This document shows, one piece after another, positions 37,934 through 51,959 of a DNA stretch of 64,000 bases (position 1 is the stretch's first letter; each line of letters opens with the position of its first letter). Source of the DNA: Phialocephala subalpina (Eukaryota; Ascomycota; Leotiomycetes; Helotiales; Mollisiaceae); the NCBI GenBank assembly GCA_900073065.1, contig FJOG01000002.1, forward strand, positions 2,628,137 through 2,692,136, read 5' to 3'. A program made the position numbers and the translations under genes. The notes under the pieces are model-generated. The model saw nothing but the letters and a program-made list of their open reading frames with translations, was not told the DNA's origin and did not search any database.

Positions 37934-39642
37934 GTTCGGGGTATTGACCTTTCTCCGTGCAGCGGGCGGGCACGTTTGCGCAGCTGCTACAATAATCCTC
38001 GCCCAAGTTACACCGAAAGCTTTCCGATTATACTGTGCACGTGAGGCTCAAGAATAAGTACACATGAGACGTCACGGAGGAATGACCGACGGTAGAAGCT
38101 TCATTAGAGTAAGAAAAAGGACCTCTTTTCTCGTGTCAGAAGAGTATCACGAGGCGAGAAGGTTTGGTTTGAAGGTGCTGGAAAGACGAAAGAACATTCC
38201 GAGATACTTAGAGACTTAGATGCCAAGTTTGCATCAAGCAAAAATATCTGGGTCCACGTACGGGAAGATCATTTGGCTGCGTGTCACTTAACCAGCGTAG
38301 GTTGGAGATGTCTAACTTCAGAGTTGTCACTCTTTGAGATATCTGCCTAAATAAATTTCTGATCTGAAGCACTTATTTTGAGAGCTGGACATTCGGATCC
38401 AAATTGTCACGCAGTGGACCCCAAGCACTTGAGCTTGTGTGACCCTAAATGCCGGAATTCGTCTTCTCCTCATCAACTTCGCAAATGGTAATCGAAACCA
38501 GACAATGTTCCAGCAAACCCTCTTCATACGCGGAACCGATATTGAGGCTTCAATTCCTGTGCCGAATAAAAACGAGGACGGAAAGTTCGGGTATTATGCT
38601 TACACTACCGCCTCTCCCAAACACAAGCCTTAGTAACCTGAAAACAGCTGGGAGCTCCAGGCATAAATTTCCTTCTCAACACTGTATCGCGCTGTGCTAT
38701 TCGCATTCTCGTACAATTTAAGCTGCAGAATAATCGAAATGCATGTGAATCGCACTATGAGGTTCCAGAAATTGGAAGCACTCGCTGTGGGCATTGGGAC
38801 CGGGAAGGAAGACGAAGAAGAAGGATCCTAGGGTAGAAATTGTTGCGAAAAGTGAAAGCAAAGTCTCGATCAAAGTTGAGAGGTTGGGAAGGTCCTCGAG
38901 ATTCTTGTTCTGCGGGGAAAGCGTCAAATATCTCGTAGAGCATCATGGGTAAGGGCTGAGAACCAAAATAGGGAGCTGTGGACAGGGGCAAGGCCGGATG
39001 CAGAACGGCTTGACCTGCAGATCACGAGGGACCGCAGTGCTGCCCCGTATTCGCGGGCTGTGCAGCTGGTTGCTCTCGCGGCGTAGACCGACGAAGCCGG
39101 GAACCGACAACTTTCAATCCTGCTGGCATCGCAGTCGAGGTGAAAGATCGGGCATTCTGTCCGTCGCCTGGAAGCAAAATCTGATATGATATGATGGTGG
39201 AAAAGTGATGTATTGTTATGAGACTATGGTGGGCTGATTTCCATCAGTCGATGCTGTGAATCCCAGTTCATCGATCCTTCGATTGTCCAATAGATAAATA
39301 TGGTGGCGTCTGTAGGACCCCTGTATCTGCAGTCGGATTATGGGATGACGTCTTCGGTGGACAAAAGATTCGTGTGAAGTCGAGGTCTAGATTTTCAGAG
39401 CTTCAGGAGAGAATCATGCCGAGACAATTACTGTCGCCCAGTTCCAGAACAAGGTGCATGCATGCGGAAGTCTTGACTGTAGCAATACAGGTATATCTGC
39501 GACTCCTGCCGCAACTGCAGCAGAATTGAGAAAAGCAGGTTGCAATCGAATTGTTCCATTCAGCATCGTCCTCAAGTACCACTTCCATCTCAGAGAACAT
39601 ACTAATTCCCTCCACTGCTTCAATCATATTTTATTCGCCGTG

Positions 39643-40837
39643 ATGCCTTTGAGATATTTGTACCTGCGAGGCCAAGAACCCAGCAACGATCTGGTAGCCC
39701 TAAAAGGACCTTACGTTTCTGAATGCGAGATCACTGAGCAAGGACTGGCCGATGGATTGGACCTGGATTGGGATAACTGGATGAAATGGGACAACGGCCC
39801 GGGCGAGGAAGCGCGAGAGAGCAAGACCGACATCCTTTGTTCCCCGGCCACTTGCTTCAGCGACTTTGAATTTACTGGGAAGGATGAAGCATCACCGTCA
39901 CTGTCTGCAACCTTTGAGGACGCTCCTTTCGATCTGGACGAAATCAACGATAGCCTGCTGTTTAGCCCTACTAGTTCTATAAGTTCTCTGCCCGATAGAG
40001 GGTCACAACAATCATTTGACTTCGGGATTGGACAGCTGTCCACTATCGATAGCGATGAGACCTCACCGGCGGTGCAAGATCCAGAAGGCAGTGCCATGCA
40101 AATGAAGACAATCCCCGACATGAACTTGGGACGGCCGAAGCTCTCGCGACCTCTCCGAATCGACACATCAGCACGCAGGGGCAAAAGGAGGAGAGCAATC
40201 GATGAGGATGATCAAGAGCCGACAGGCGAGTCAAAAAAGCGAGGACATAATGCCATTGAAAAGCGATACAGGTATGTGCTCAAAAGTGTGGCTTGGCCTT
40301 GGAAGAATCTGCCGCAAAAGTCAAGAACAAGTACTGAAAATAACAGAACAAATCTCAACGAAAAAATAAACTGTCTGCGGGATGCCATTCCACTCTCGTG
40401 CAAGACGAGCTCGGATGCGAAGACCGCAGACGAGGACTCCGAAGAAGAAGATATCGACAGCAAGAGCGGACAACGGAAGTTTGGCAAAGCGGCTATCCTG
40501 ACAAGAGCACTCGATTATATCAAGCACCTAGAACAAAACACTCAGAGGCTTGGGAAGGAAATGGACACACTGAAAACAAGGATTGGAGCTTTCGAAAGAC
40601 TAGCGAGGAGTGGAACCGCTGCTATGGATGAATGTGAGATGCCGAAATTATCAACACCGTCGACACTTGAAAGTATACAGGATGGTATGTAGTCAATGTT
40701 TCGTCACTACTAAGTTAGGTACTAATAGAAATGCAGAGTTCAAGCAGATGAAGACCAACCCGAGATCTAGGTCAAGATCAACACCTGAATCAGCGCTCCC
40801 TCGGAAGAGAGGGAGACGACCAGGCAAGACCTGTTGA
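39643..40837 (+). CDS. SREBP-type bHLH transcription factor without membrane anchor
   Basis: Exons 39643..40271, 40347..40684 and 40737..40837 give 355 residues. The basic helix-loop-helix reads KRGHNAIEKRYR joined to TNLNEKINCLRDAIPL, with the loop (SDAKTADEDSEEEDIDSKSG) and then KAAILTRALDYIKHLEQ. Tyr in EKRYR, instead of the Arg of other bHLH proteins, is the SREBP hallmark allowing sterol-regulatory-element as well as E-box binding. The N-terminal half is acidic (activation-domain-like). No transmembrane segments follow, unlike SrbA; the short SrbB type is a closer analogue. The first intron (75 nt) is a multiple of three without a stop, so retention would insert 25 residues inside the basic region. 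The start is chosen at 39643; an upstream frame is open to 39454. Confidence 0.85.
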
Positions 40838-41237
40838 TGGAGGTGGAAATATTCTGGTCATGATGCTCAACGGCGTTCTCCCCTGGCAGTGCGACGAAAC
40901 TTGCCTCGAATGTCCCAACTTTGCGCGTGTTGAAAACAGCAACGAAAAGAAATGCGATTCCTCCAAAAGAAGAAATCTTCCAGTTCCGAGTGAACTTATG
41001 ATTATGCTACTTCCATAAGCAACATTATTTTGTCCTCCAGACTCAATCTTCTTGCCACCTGCACAATCCTGTCCTCCATCACTGCGTAGCTCGTTACGTC
41101 GTAATTCCTGGCGCAGACTGCAAATATGGTATGGTATGCTAGTCTGTTTTACCCCATCCTAGGGGTGATGCATGGCACAAAATGCGCTGTAGTTGTACAA
41201 TATTATCCATTTGACATGGTCCTCGCTGAATGGCGCT
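40838..41237. other. Convergent intergenic region
   Basis: 3' flanks of the bHLH gene and Mre11. No reading frame of interest. Confidence 0.5.
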
Positions 41238-43444
41238 TCATTTTCTCTTCTTTGATGGCATTGCTTCAAATTCATCATCATCATCAGAAATCTCATCAAA
41301 ACTGAGCTCTCTGGATGGCTGTGATTTCGCCTGGGATTGAGTGAAAGTAAGTTGTGTCTGACGTCCCTTGGTCGCCGCAGCTCTCTTGGGTTGAGCTTTG
41401 GGTGGAGGTGCTTCATCAAGCATAACCACATCGTCGTCTTCATCATCGCTTGGCTCCGCAACCTTCTTTCGTCCTCTAGCAGGTGCCTTGGATTTAGCTG
41501 GGGCTTTCTCCTTCGGTGGCGCCTTGGGCTTGGAGGGTGCTCTCTTCGCTGGTGCCTTCTTCGCCGCCGGCTTTTTCGTGGACGCTGTGATCATGGATGT
41601 CCCATCATCGTCGTCATCATCATCATCATCTCGAACGACGCCATTGGTTTCCTCAAATGCTCCAGGTTGATCTTCCCACGCTCCTAGGGCGTCGTTCCAG
41701 TCGTCGGGCTTCGGTCGCAGCTTGCCCTTCTTCTTAGACTTCTTCCGTAGGCCAGCGGCGAATGTGGCTTCTTGCTTCGCCCGAATCTCCTCCATGAAAG
41801 GTTCCAGATCCTCTTCGTCCTCGTCCATTTGGACAACCATCATCTCCTTCACTTGATTCGCAAGTTCTTCTTCGACAAAAGTGTCCATGATATTTTTGTC
41901 ATCCTTCTCAACGTACTGCGTGATAGCATCCCCGAAAGGTGCCTGTGGAATAATCTTCAGTGACTGGGCACTTAAGTATTCATGAACAAGCTTTCCCACT
42001 TTGACATTATCACTGTCAAGAGCTGCCAAGATAGCTTCGTTGGGCATGTTACTCTCCGCCTTCATGCTTTCTAGTTTGCGTTAGCTTGAAAAAACCGCCT
42101 CGAGTTGCGATATACTTACTTGTGGCGACTTTCTTCTTGTAGAAACTTACTACATCCGTAACATTGGCGACTTCACCCTGGAATCGATTCGAGAATCTCT
42201 GTGGATTCTCTAAATCAAATCTTCCACCATTAGGAGCTGTGTGCTCAACCTTGATTCTCACGAGAGGAAGCGGCACTTCTTCGGGAGGGTCATCTGGGTC
42301 TTGTGCAGCCAGCCATTCGGCTTTTGCTTCATCAATAAGCTCATGGACCACTATGCTCAATTTGTCGACAAGCTTGATTCTGTTGTCCTTGACCTTCGCC
42401 AGGCCTGTGAATCGAGGATCGGTAGCTAAAACTAGCTCCCTAGTGATGAATGGTCTGACAGACTTGAGCCGAATCTTCTCTGTGGTGAACTGCTTCCCAG
42501 TGATATTGATGATAGCAACATGTTTCGCAACTGCTTCTCCAGGAACCAGAGATGTTGCAATAGAGGAGCCAGGCTGTATAACCTGGAACATCATTTCGGG
42601 GTTCAGTCTAGGATCGATTAGGCATTCGTGTTCGTGGCCCCAGACGACAAGATCCATGAAGTCCGGGAGGAAGTTTTCTGGCAGGTAGCTAGTTTCGGTA
42701 TGGGCGTGATGGTTTTGGTGGACTGCCATCAAATTGAACCAGTCTTTCTTCTGTGTTCCTGGTGTGTAGAATTTGACATTCTTATCACTAAAAGTCCGAA
42801 ACAATCTCTCATCGCGAACATTGCTCATGCCATACAGCGCTAGCTTGGTCTGTCCTTTTTGTAAGAGAACCGGTTTGATATCGATTTTGTCCGTCTCTGG
42901 AACCTTGCCAAAGTAGTTGAGCAGCCCAGAAACTTGAAGGAGGTCTAAGGAGCAGAAATGTCCGTCTCCTGAAGGGTCATCGTGGTTACCATGGATGGAG
43001 AAGACCGGAATCGAGATATTGATATCGGGATCTTCGTAGTTGACATGATGAGTTCCAAGGACATCGGTAGCATCGCTCAGAAACTCGAGTTCGCAAGGCT
43101 TGTCGCCCAAGCAGTTCTGTCGAAGCGATCGCATAACCTGGTACATTGCTTTTCTGGATGGAGCATTCTCGTGAAAGAGGTCACCTGCTAAAAGTACCAT
43201 ATCGACCTGAGATAGTTAGCAAGTCCTAATAGCTAAGATACTACACTTACATCTTCTGTCTTTGCTAGCTGCATGACTTCGTCGAAGCTCTGCCAGCTAT
43301 CGTCCTTGCGCACAGGGTCTCGTTCGGCGTAGCCAACATGACTATCGGTGGCAATGAGGATACGAATCGTATCCGCAGCTATAGGGTGTCAGTGTACTCG
43401 AAAAACCTATAGGGAACTGTAAACAGACCTCTTGGAGGGGGCAT
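41238..43444 (-). CDS. mre11: Mre11 double-strand-break repair nuclease
   Basis: Four exons, complement(41238..42070, 42120..43206, 43251..43378, 43429..43444), encode 687 residues with exact phases. It is the nuclease subunit of the Mre11-Rad50-Nbs1 complex, for end resection, checkpoint signalling and telomere maintenance. Phosphoesterase motifs are complete: [35 protein letters not shown] and VWGHEHE. The capping domain and Rad50-binding helices follow. The C-terminus has acidic runs ([10 protein letters not shown] near residue 555) alternating with Lys/Ala/Pro-rich DNA-binding-like repeats ([20 protein letters not shown]), and ends SKKRK. The first exon contributes only MPPPR plus one base. 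It is divergent from the mitochondrial S19 gene. Confidence 0.97.
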
Positions 43445-43755
43445 ATTGATGGCTAGAGTGTTGCGCTCTTAGCATCTTCTGTTGATAATGAAAAGCTTGT
43501 TGCTCATGAATGTTCCCAGTCGATGAGTATCAGTCGAAATACGCGCACTTGAGGAGTTCCTTGAGCGTTGGTAGTGTACAGTTCGTTGACCGCGAAATGT
43601 AGACGGTGTTTCGCAGGCAGCTTTATTGGGAGACGTGACGGGCGTGAATAGATCTAGCCTAATTTAGCTAGCGCGTTTTTACCCCTGCAACCACTTTTCC
43701 GAACCTTTGAAGCAACATCAGACGAGAAGAAAGCGAACACAACCACCGCAGCACA
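43445..43755. promoter_or_regulatory. Shared divergent promoter of mre11 and mitochondrial S19
   Basis: 311 bp between start codons on opposite strands. It must contain both promoters. No TATA box is obvious, as is common for housekeeping pairs. Confidence 0.5.
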
Positions 43756-44197
43756 ATGATCCCGACTCGTGCTCTTCTGGCGCGTTCGGTCTGGAAAGGT
43801 ATGTCTCTTGAAACTGCCAATTCTCCTCGAAATACGTTACTAACATTGCCTAGGACCGAACATCGTTCCGTATGAATGTCCCTATCTCGTTCAGACTTCC
43901 ACTCACACAGTTGCATAGTCTTCCCATTCAGCGAGCTGCTCCTGGCCAGAAAGTACCACCCATTCGAACTCAGGCACGATCCGCGACCATTCTGCCCAAC
44001 TTCGTCGGCCTTGTATTCCAAGTCCACAATGGCAAGATATACAACGATGTGTTGATTACTGAAGACATGGTGGGGCATAAGCTTGGTGAATTTTCAGCGT
44101 ATGAACCACCATTCTGGCAGTATTACCATATGCAGAGAGCTGATCTAGGTTTAGGACAAGAAAACGCTTCACATACAAGCAGAGCAAGAACAAGTAG
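43756..44197 (+). CDS. rsm19: Mitochondrial small-subunit ribosomal protein S19
   Basis: Exons 43756..43798, 43854..43869, 43919..44098 and 44155..44197 give 93 residues. It is a bS19/uS19m family component of the mitoribosomal small-subunit head. It reads [14 protein letters not shown], then [60 protein letters not shown] and a basic end. The second exon is only 16 nt long and encodes GPNIVP, an invariant part of S19, so its inclusion is required for a functional product. Each intron is 49-56 nt. Read without the last splice, the frame would continue 27 codons into a meaningless tail. N-terminal Arg residues could serve mitochondrial import. Confidence 0.93.
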
Positions 44198-44675
44198 AGG
44201 GACGAATCATACGGGTTGGGAAACGGCGTTCGTGGAGCGAGCATTGTATTGGCAAGGCATACTTGGATGTATTATATGAGAACGTATGATACGGAAGATT
44301 CTTATAAGTTACGATTCCCTTGATTAAGACAGGCTATCGAGGCTTCCTGATGGGAAGCATCCAAGTGATAGTGTGACGAGTCCCTGAGCCACCTCTACGG
44401 AAATCATGACAAGAGCTGTTGGTTGGACACAAGAGATAGAAGAGACAGGAAGCTCAGATTGGGATTTGCAAGAGGCGGAATCTTGGCAAGGCAAGACACG
44501 TTCTCCATGTTTCTACCCTAAGTACCAATCACAATCTTACGTATACCACCCTCTATGGTGATGTAAATTTCCCAAATTCGTGACCACTTGACGCCGCATA
44601 ATAGAACGCCATGATGCCATTCCTTCCATGCAGAATAACCAGAACCACGCCCCCAATGCCCATTGCCATTCGGTT
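44198..44675. other. Convergent intergenic region
   Basis: 3' flanks of rsm19 and taf10. Nothing else seen. Confidence 0.5.
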
Positions 44676-45302
44676 TTACCGATAGAATTCGCCTCTCTTC
44701 ACATTGACACCGTATTCTCCAACTGCCATTCCCAGATCCTCCATGGTCAACACTGTTCTATTCTGGCTGCCACCTTGTCCTCCGCCTCCATATCCAGGTC
44801 GTTGGATGCCAAGTGGACCACCGCGGCCTGGTGCTTCTTTGTTACCCGGAGCAGCTGATGGTTGACCAGGAACAGGAAACCCTGCAGCGGCTCCGAGATT
44901 GCCCATAGGATTGTTGGCATTGGAAGAGTTTGAGGATCGGATTCGAGAGTATTGGTATGCATCAGCAGCGATATCTGCGATGAACTTTTGGGTCGCAAGC
45001 GCGAGGAGGCGGGCGAGTCGTGGATCGGTCTGAGGTGGAGGAGGGAGTCCAGCTTTGGTGAGGTAATAGTTGGTCACAGCATCAGGAATCTAGATATTAT
45101 CAGCACCAGTACGATGGAAAGGATTATTAAGACTTACGATCGGCGCATAATCGTCCATCTTGGAGAGGAACTCTTTGAGGGACGCATCTTTCCGAACAGG
45201 AAGTTTGGGCTCTGGAGGTGGTGCAAGAGGATCAACTTCCTCATCAGCGTTGCTGACAGGAACGAGGTCCTTCGAAGGGTCTGGTGATTCTGTGTTCGCC
45301 AT
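44676..45302 (-). CDS. taf10: TFIID/SAGA subunit TAF10
   Basis: Two exons, complement(44676..45089, 45138..45302), encode 192 residues. It is a histone-fold subunit shared by TFIID and SAGA. The signature begins [13 protein letters not shown], then [40 protein letters not shown] and AYQYSRIRS. It contains a Gly/Pro/Ala-rich loop ([17 protein letters not shown]) and ends with [20 protein letters not shown], the last helix of the fold. The start is the third of three close codons, chosen because [12 protein letters not shown] begins typical acidic N-terminal sequence; the ATG two codons upstream is also possible. It is divergent from prp43 with only 197 bp between starts. Confidence 0.94.
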
Positions 45303-47904
<2,602 letters not shown>

Positions 47905-50900
47905 GTCCTATGACTTGATCTCATCCCATTCCCATTGACCGGCTTTCCGAATCTGGACCTCGAGTTCTCGAATATGGATATGGACGTGGGGGAGGTGTGG
48001 TATAGAATGGGCATATCTCCGGTGTTCTTAGAGCTAGACTGGCGCACAAAAGGACCTCCACATGTTTATAGAAGCTGAGTGCATTCAAATGCAGCAGCAG
48101 CTATGTAGTGAGAAATCGACATCATGACCAAAAAATCCATCTACGTTTCATTCGCAAAGGTATTTTACCGAAATCAGGAATTCAGCGAGTGGGCTACCAA
48201 GTATCGTCGTGGGGGCGTATCGAAATAATTTTTGTTGAGTTGACCCAGTAGGTTGGTCATCTGACTGTGCGTGCGGCTGCGTGGGTTGATAGTCATGTTA
48301 TGATTTTTATAGGGCAATTCGCGACCGCAAGTGCGGTATTTGAAAAGGTGGCATTGTCGAATGGGAAGTCATCCGAAACCTTGAGCAATAGTTATGTTGT
48401 GCGTCGTGAGCTTAAACTCCGGGGCGCAAGGCTGTCATGCAGTTGCATATTTTAGATCACTGACTTCCAGCTCTATCCTTCTTTCGTAGTACATATGTGG
48501 CCAAGAAAGGAAGGAAGCTGTGAGAGTGCGGCGGGGTGGCGTCTGTACGAGCCTTATTTTCTCTCACGGGGCTGCTGGATGGTGAACGCTGGGAACGGTG
48601 GGAACTGTGAACTGATTTCAGACATTGTATGAGGAAATGTGATGAGTCGGAATTGGATTGGCTCGATCGGGCGACGTGCTTCTGGGAAATCCCGATTGGC
48701 AAGACCTCGCTATTGTCTCATGTTTGAATTTGAGAACCCTCGGTCATTGGTCCAGTTCGATTTTCTGTATTCGCCATAAATCAATGGCTTGAGCTCTCCT
48801 GAATTGAGATTGAAGGTGCCTTCAAGCTTGGAGATTCCCTGGGACAGCAATTTAGCATGTGCCTGACAATCAAGACCCAGAGCAACGTGGGCATCGCGGC
48901 TTCGCTGCACCTTCCCGTCGTCTCGTCTCGTCCCGTTCTCAGCGCATGTCAAACGTACATGGCTCTTATCTCTTTCTCCGAGTTACACAAGTATTTCGCC
49001 AATGAAATACTTGGTGTGAACGCCAAAAAGACGCCTGTAGCACGACAGTGTAGCCACTTGATGAGTGGGGACGTAAACCGGGTAGTCGGTCGCAAAGAGG
49101 AGAATTCAATCGTCTTCGATCGCATTCCGTCGATTCGGTGTGAGTCTCTGGAGGAAATAGGTGTGGTAGCATGCATGAGAGAAGAGATCGTATGCGGTGT
49201 GGAGGTGGCAAATTGAGAGGGTTTATTGGTGAAATTTGATGAGGCTCCTTTCTGAGTGAACCCTGATTTTAATGCAGATATATACCAGATACCAGATACG
49301 AGAATTTCGTAACGAGGGTTCGGATCTCAAAGGGTTTCAAAAGCCTAGTAGCTCTAGAACATCGAGCAAGAAATTAAATGAGAGAATGGGATATACTGTG
49401 TATGGCCTGACAACGTCTTCCATTCCTCAGTTGGAGATAATAGGGGTGATATGTGATAACGATGACATAAAAAACCGAGCCTCTAGCCTATGAAACGGGC
49501 CGTACCGGTTCACTAGAACCAGAAAAAGCAAAGACAGCGGGGTGGAAGCCGAGAGCCTTGCTTCCAGCCGAGTGTCTCCCGCACACTTAAAGAGGGGGCG
49601 AAACTTCTTCAACCAGGGGTCAAGAGACAAAAACTGGTATGTTGTGGCCAGAGCGGGGGCAAGGTCTTGGGTGCCCAAAGGGTGTTTTTTTTCTTTTTTT
49701 CTTTTTGGAGATTGAAGTGATAATTGTCGATGAGCAGCAATTGGTCGTCAATGCTACGTACGCTATTGTCAGTACGACACTCCACATTGACCCTCTTCAG
49801 AGCAAAGCTCTTGGCCCCAGTTCGGGACAATTGTGAAGTTGCGTGCATAATCCGTACTCGCCAAGATTGCTCGACGCATTTACTAGAAAGTATCAGTACG
49901 GAGGCACTCCCCCATCATTCATTGCTGCATGGCCAGAAAGTCGAGGTTATCAATGTGCCATTTTAACTTTCGGGGGGTTCGGGTACCTCCACGCCGCTGC
50001 AGCTGTGTGCACTGACGGCGTTCTTCCTTTGTGAGTCTGCGTGCCATGCACGTGGAATACCGTTGCATCCTGGGAAGTTGCCTTTGGTGATCCTTGCGTG
50101 TTGTGCTGATCCCACTGGGCGGAGACTTCGAGACGGTAAAGGTGTGGAGCAGGTCTCACTACGGAGTAAACGTGCGAGGGTAGGGGTGGTTCGAGCTTCA
50201 AGGGTTGACATGGACCCTCCCTGGGCAGTACAGGGGGATGGTGCCACCACATTAGTTTCACCGCAGCCGAAGAGAGGTACCTATCAGAGCAGAAAAACTC
50301 GTCCTCAATCGCCGACAGAGGGCAATCAACTCCATTCGGATCAGCTCAAGAACTCCCCGTGGAGAGGTGAGTGAGGAGGAGCAGATGACGAGACATGATG
50401 AGACATGACTCCCACTTCTGCTGCTCGTGTACGGAACTTGAAATACGCAAGTTCCAGCATAATTACAGATAATTTTGAAAGTCTGTAGTTGTACCTCCGT
50501 ACTCGAGCTCGCGACTGACTGTCAAGAACGATAACGTGTTCCGTGATGGCTGCGAGGCGCGACTTCGAAACCGCCTTCTGGCTTCTGGAAGACGGCTTGA
50601 TTGGAGATGCACCCCTGCCGCCGACACATCCGATTTCTACTCCGGTATATTACTCGTACTGCTTTTGCTAGGCACTTTGATTGCCTTTTTGCAGAGGAGT
50701 TCGTCAAAACTTGTTCGTCGCTGCTCCAGAAACGCCATGAGCCATTGACGGTTGTGGAAAGCAAAAAGGTGGAACCGGACGTTGCTTCCAGGCGTTCCCT
50801 GCATCTGATAAGCATGCTCCGTGACCGAATTCAATTTTCTGCCGCCGGAACGCCGCACAGATTGAAACAGTGTAGGATTGGCATTACGGAGGATTGCAAT

Positions 50901-51481
50901 CAGGAAGTCAAGCTGTGAACGGTACCAGCCTGTCCTCAAGTACAAAACTCTGTTTGCTCCTATATGGTCGTGGATCGTAGCTTGGCCTCCAGACATGGCC
51001 CGAGACTCGAGCTGATGCGTTACCCTAAGGTGCAGTGCAGCATCAGCGTGCAGAAGTGAAAATCCAAACCTGCAAATGCCCTCAGCGTCGTGATGGCAGG
51101 GTGTGGCCGACCCCAGTTCAATGCTTCCCGAGACGCATTTAAGCGAGAAATTCTCGGATGATTTGAGCTCCAAAAACGCGTGGGACTAAAACGGGCGTTA
51201 GGGCTCATTTGCGGGAGAGCGTAATGACAAGGTCTAGCAGACCAGGGACAACGGCCCTTGTCAGCTCGATGGACGTATCCTATATATCCTGGCCTGAGAT
51301 CACTTTTCTTTTTCCTGACTTCGAGGTCCCGCCTTCCTGCTTCCTCAGTGCTATCAATTGAGTTCGACAAGAACTCTCAAAGCTATTTATATACCGCTCG
51401 AGGTCCCATCCATCACCTCAACCCCGCGCCTCACGCGTGGGTGAAAAACGCTTTACTGCCAGCGGGTAGTAGTCCACCAAA
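47905..51481. other. 3.6-kb intergenic region
   Basis: No gene recognised. A T-rich run at about 49683-49708 and many overlapping short frames are present. A TATTTATATA box at about 51384-51393 lies about 90 bp before the next start codon and is the probable core promoter of the small Cys-rich gene. Confidence 0.45.
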
Positions 51482-51959
51482 ATGAGTGGCTCAGGAGGAT
51501 ACTATAAGTATCGGTGCAAGTACTGGTTGACCTACAATTGCCCGCATTGGGTCTGGGTGAACAATGCGCCATGTGCTCATTGTCTGGTATGCCGGCCCCA
51601 AAAGTCCAGAGGAATCTCGAATAGTGAAGAAACTTGCTAACATCTACCAGGCAGATGGTCGCGATTCGGACGTTGGTGTTATGCCAGGCCCCTTTCGTAT
51701 CTCGCGAGAAGTGTACGTCCCGCAGCTCGAGAACGGCTCCCTCCATTACACGATTATGGAGATTATTGCTGCCAGCGACTTCGATAGCGGATGGGCAGTG
51801 AAAGATCTGCCTACTCAAGCCTTCCCCACTGCAACAGGACCAACCGCGGTCAATCTGACGGCGATGGAAGGGATTGATACTCAGAGGATTCCCAAGAGTG
51901 GACTCCAAGCTCCAGCGGATGGAGGAAGCTGGACTGGGAGAGGCGTAAGCCTTGAATAA
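51482..51959 (+). CDS. Small Cys-rich fungal protein of unknown function
   Basis: Exons 51482..51586 and 51651..51959 give 137 residues; the 64-nt intron lies in phase 0 between CAHCL and ADGRD. The N-terminus MSGSGGYYKYRCKYWLTYNC continues PHWVWVNNAPCAHCL. The four Cys spaced C-x7-C-x10-C-x2-C, with His/Trp between, suggest a small metal-binding or disulfide-bonded domain. The rest is acidic and Pro/Thr-rich (FPTATGPTAVNLTAMEG) and probably disordered. No signal peptide is present. The protein type looks restricted to filamentous fungi from its unfamiliar sequence. Isolated by empty DNA on both sides, with a good TATA box upstream. Confidence 0.7.

Larger units (their letters stand above)
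33530..39642. other. 6.1-kb gene-poor tract with repeats and decayed reading frames
   Basis: Apart from the ALDH promoter at the left end and two tandem repeats, no intact gene is recognised. Protein-like but broken minus-strand sequence at 37252-37933 is listed separately. Plus-strand fragments near 36330-36460 and 37040-37190 also look vaguely coding but are interrupted. The right end holds the bHLH gene's promoter and leader. Base composition is ordinary, so this is not a RIP block like the left edge. Confidence 0.5.

Noticed and set aside
48857..49216. 119-codon plus-strand frame in the prp43 downstream spacer
   Set aside because: Contradicted by overlapping minus-strand frames of similar quality; no homology recognised.
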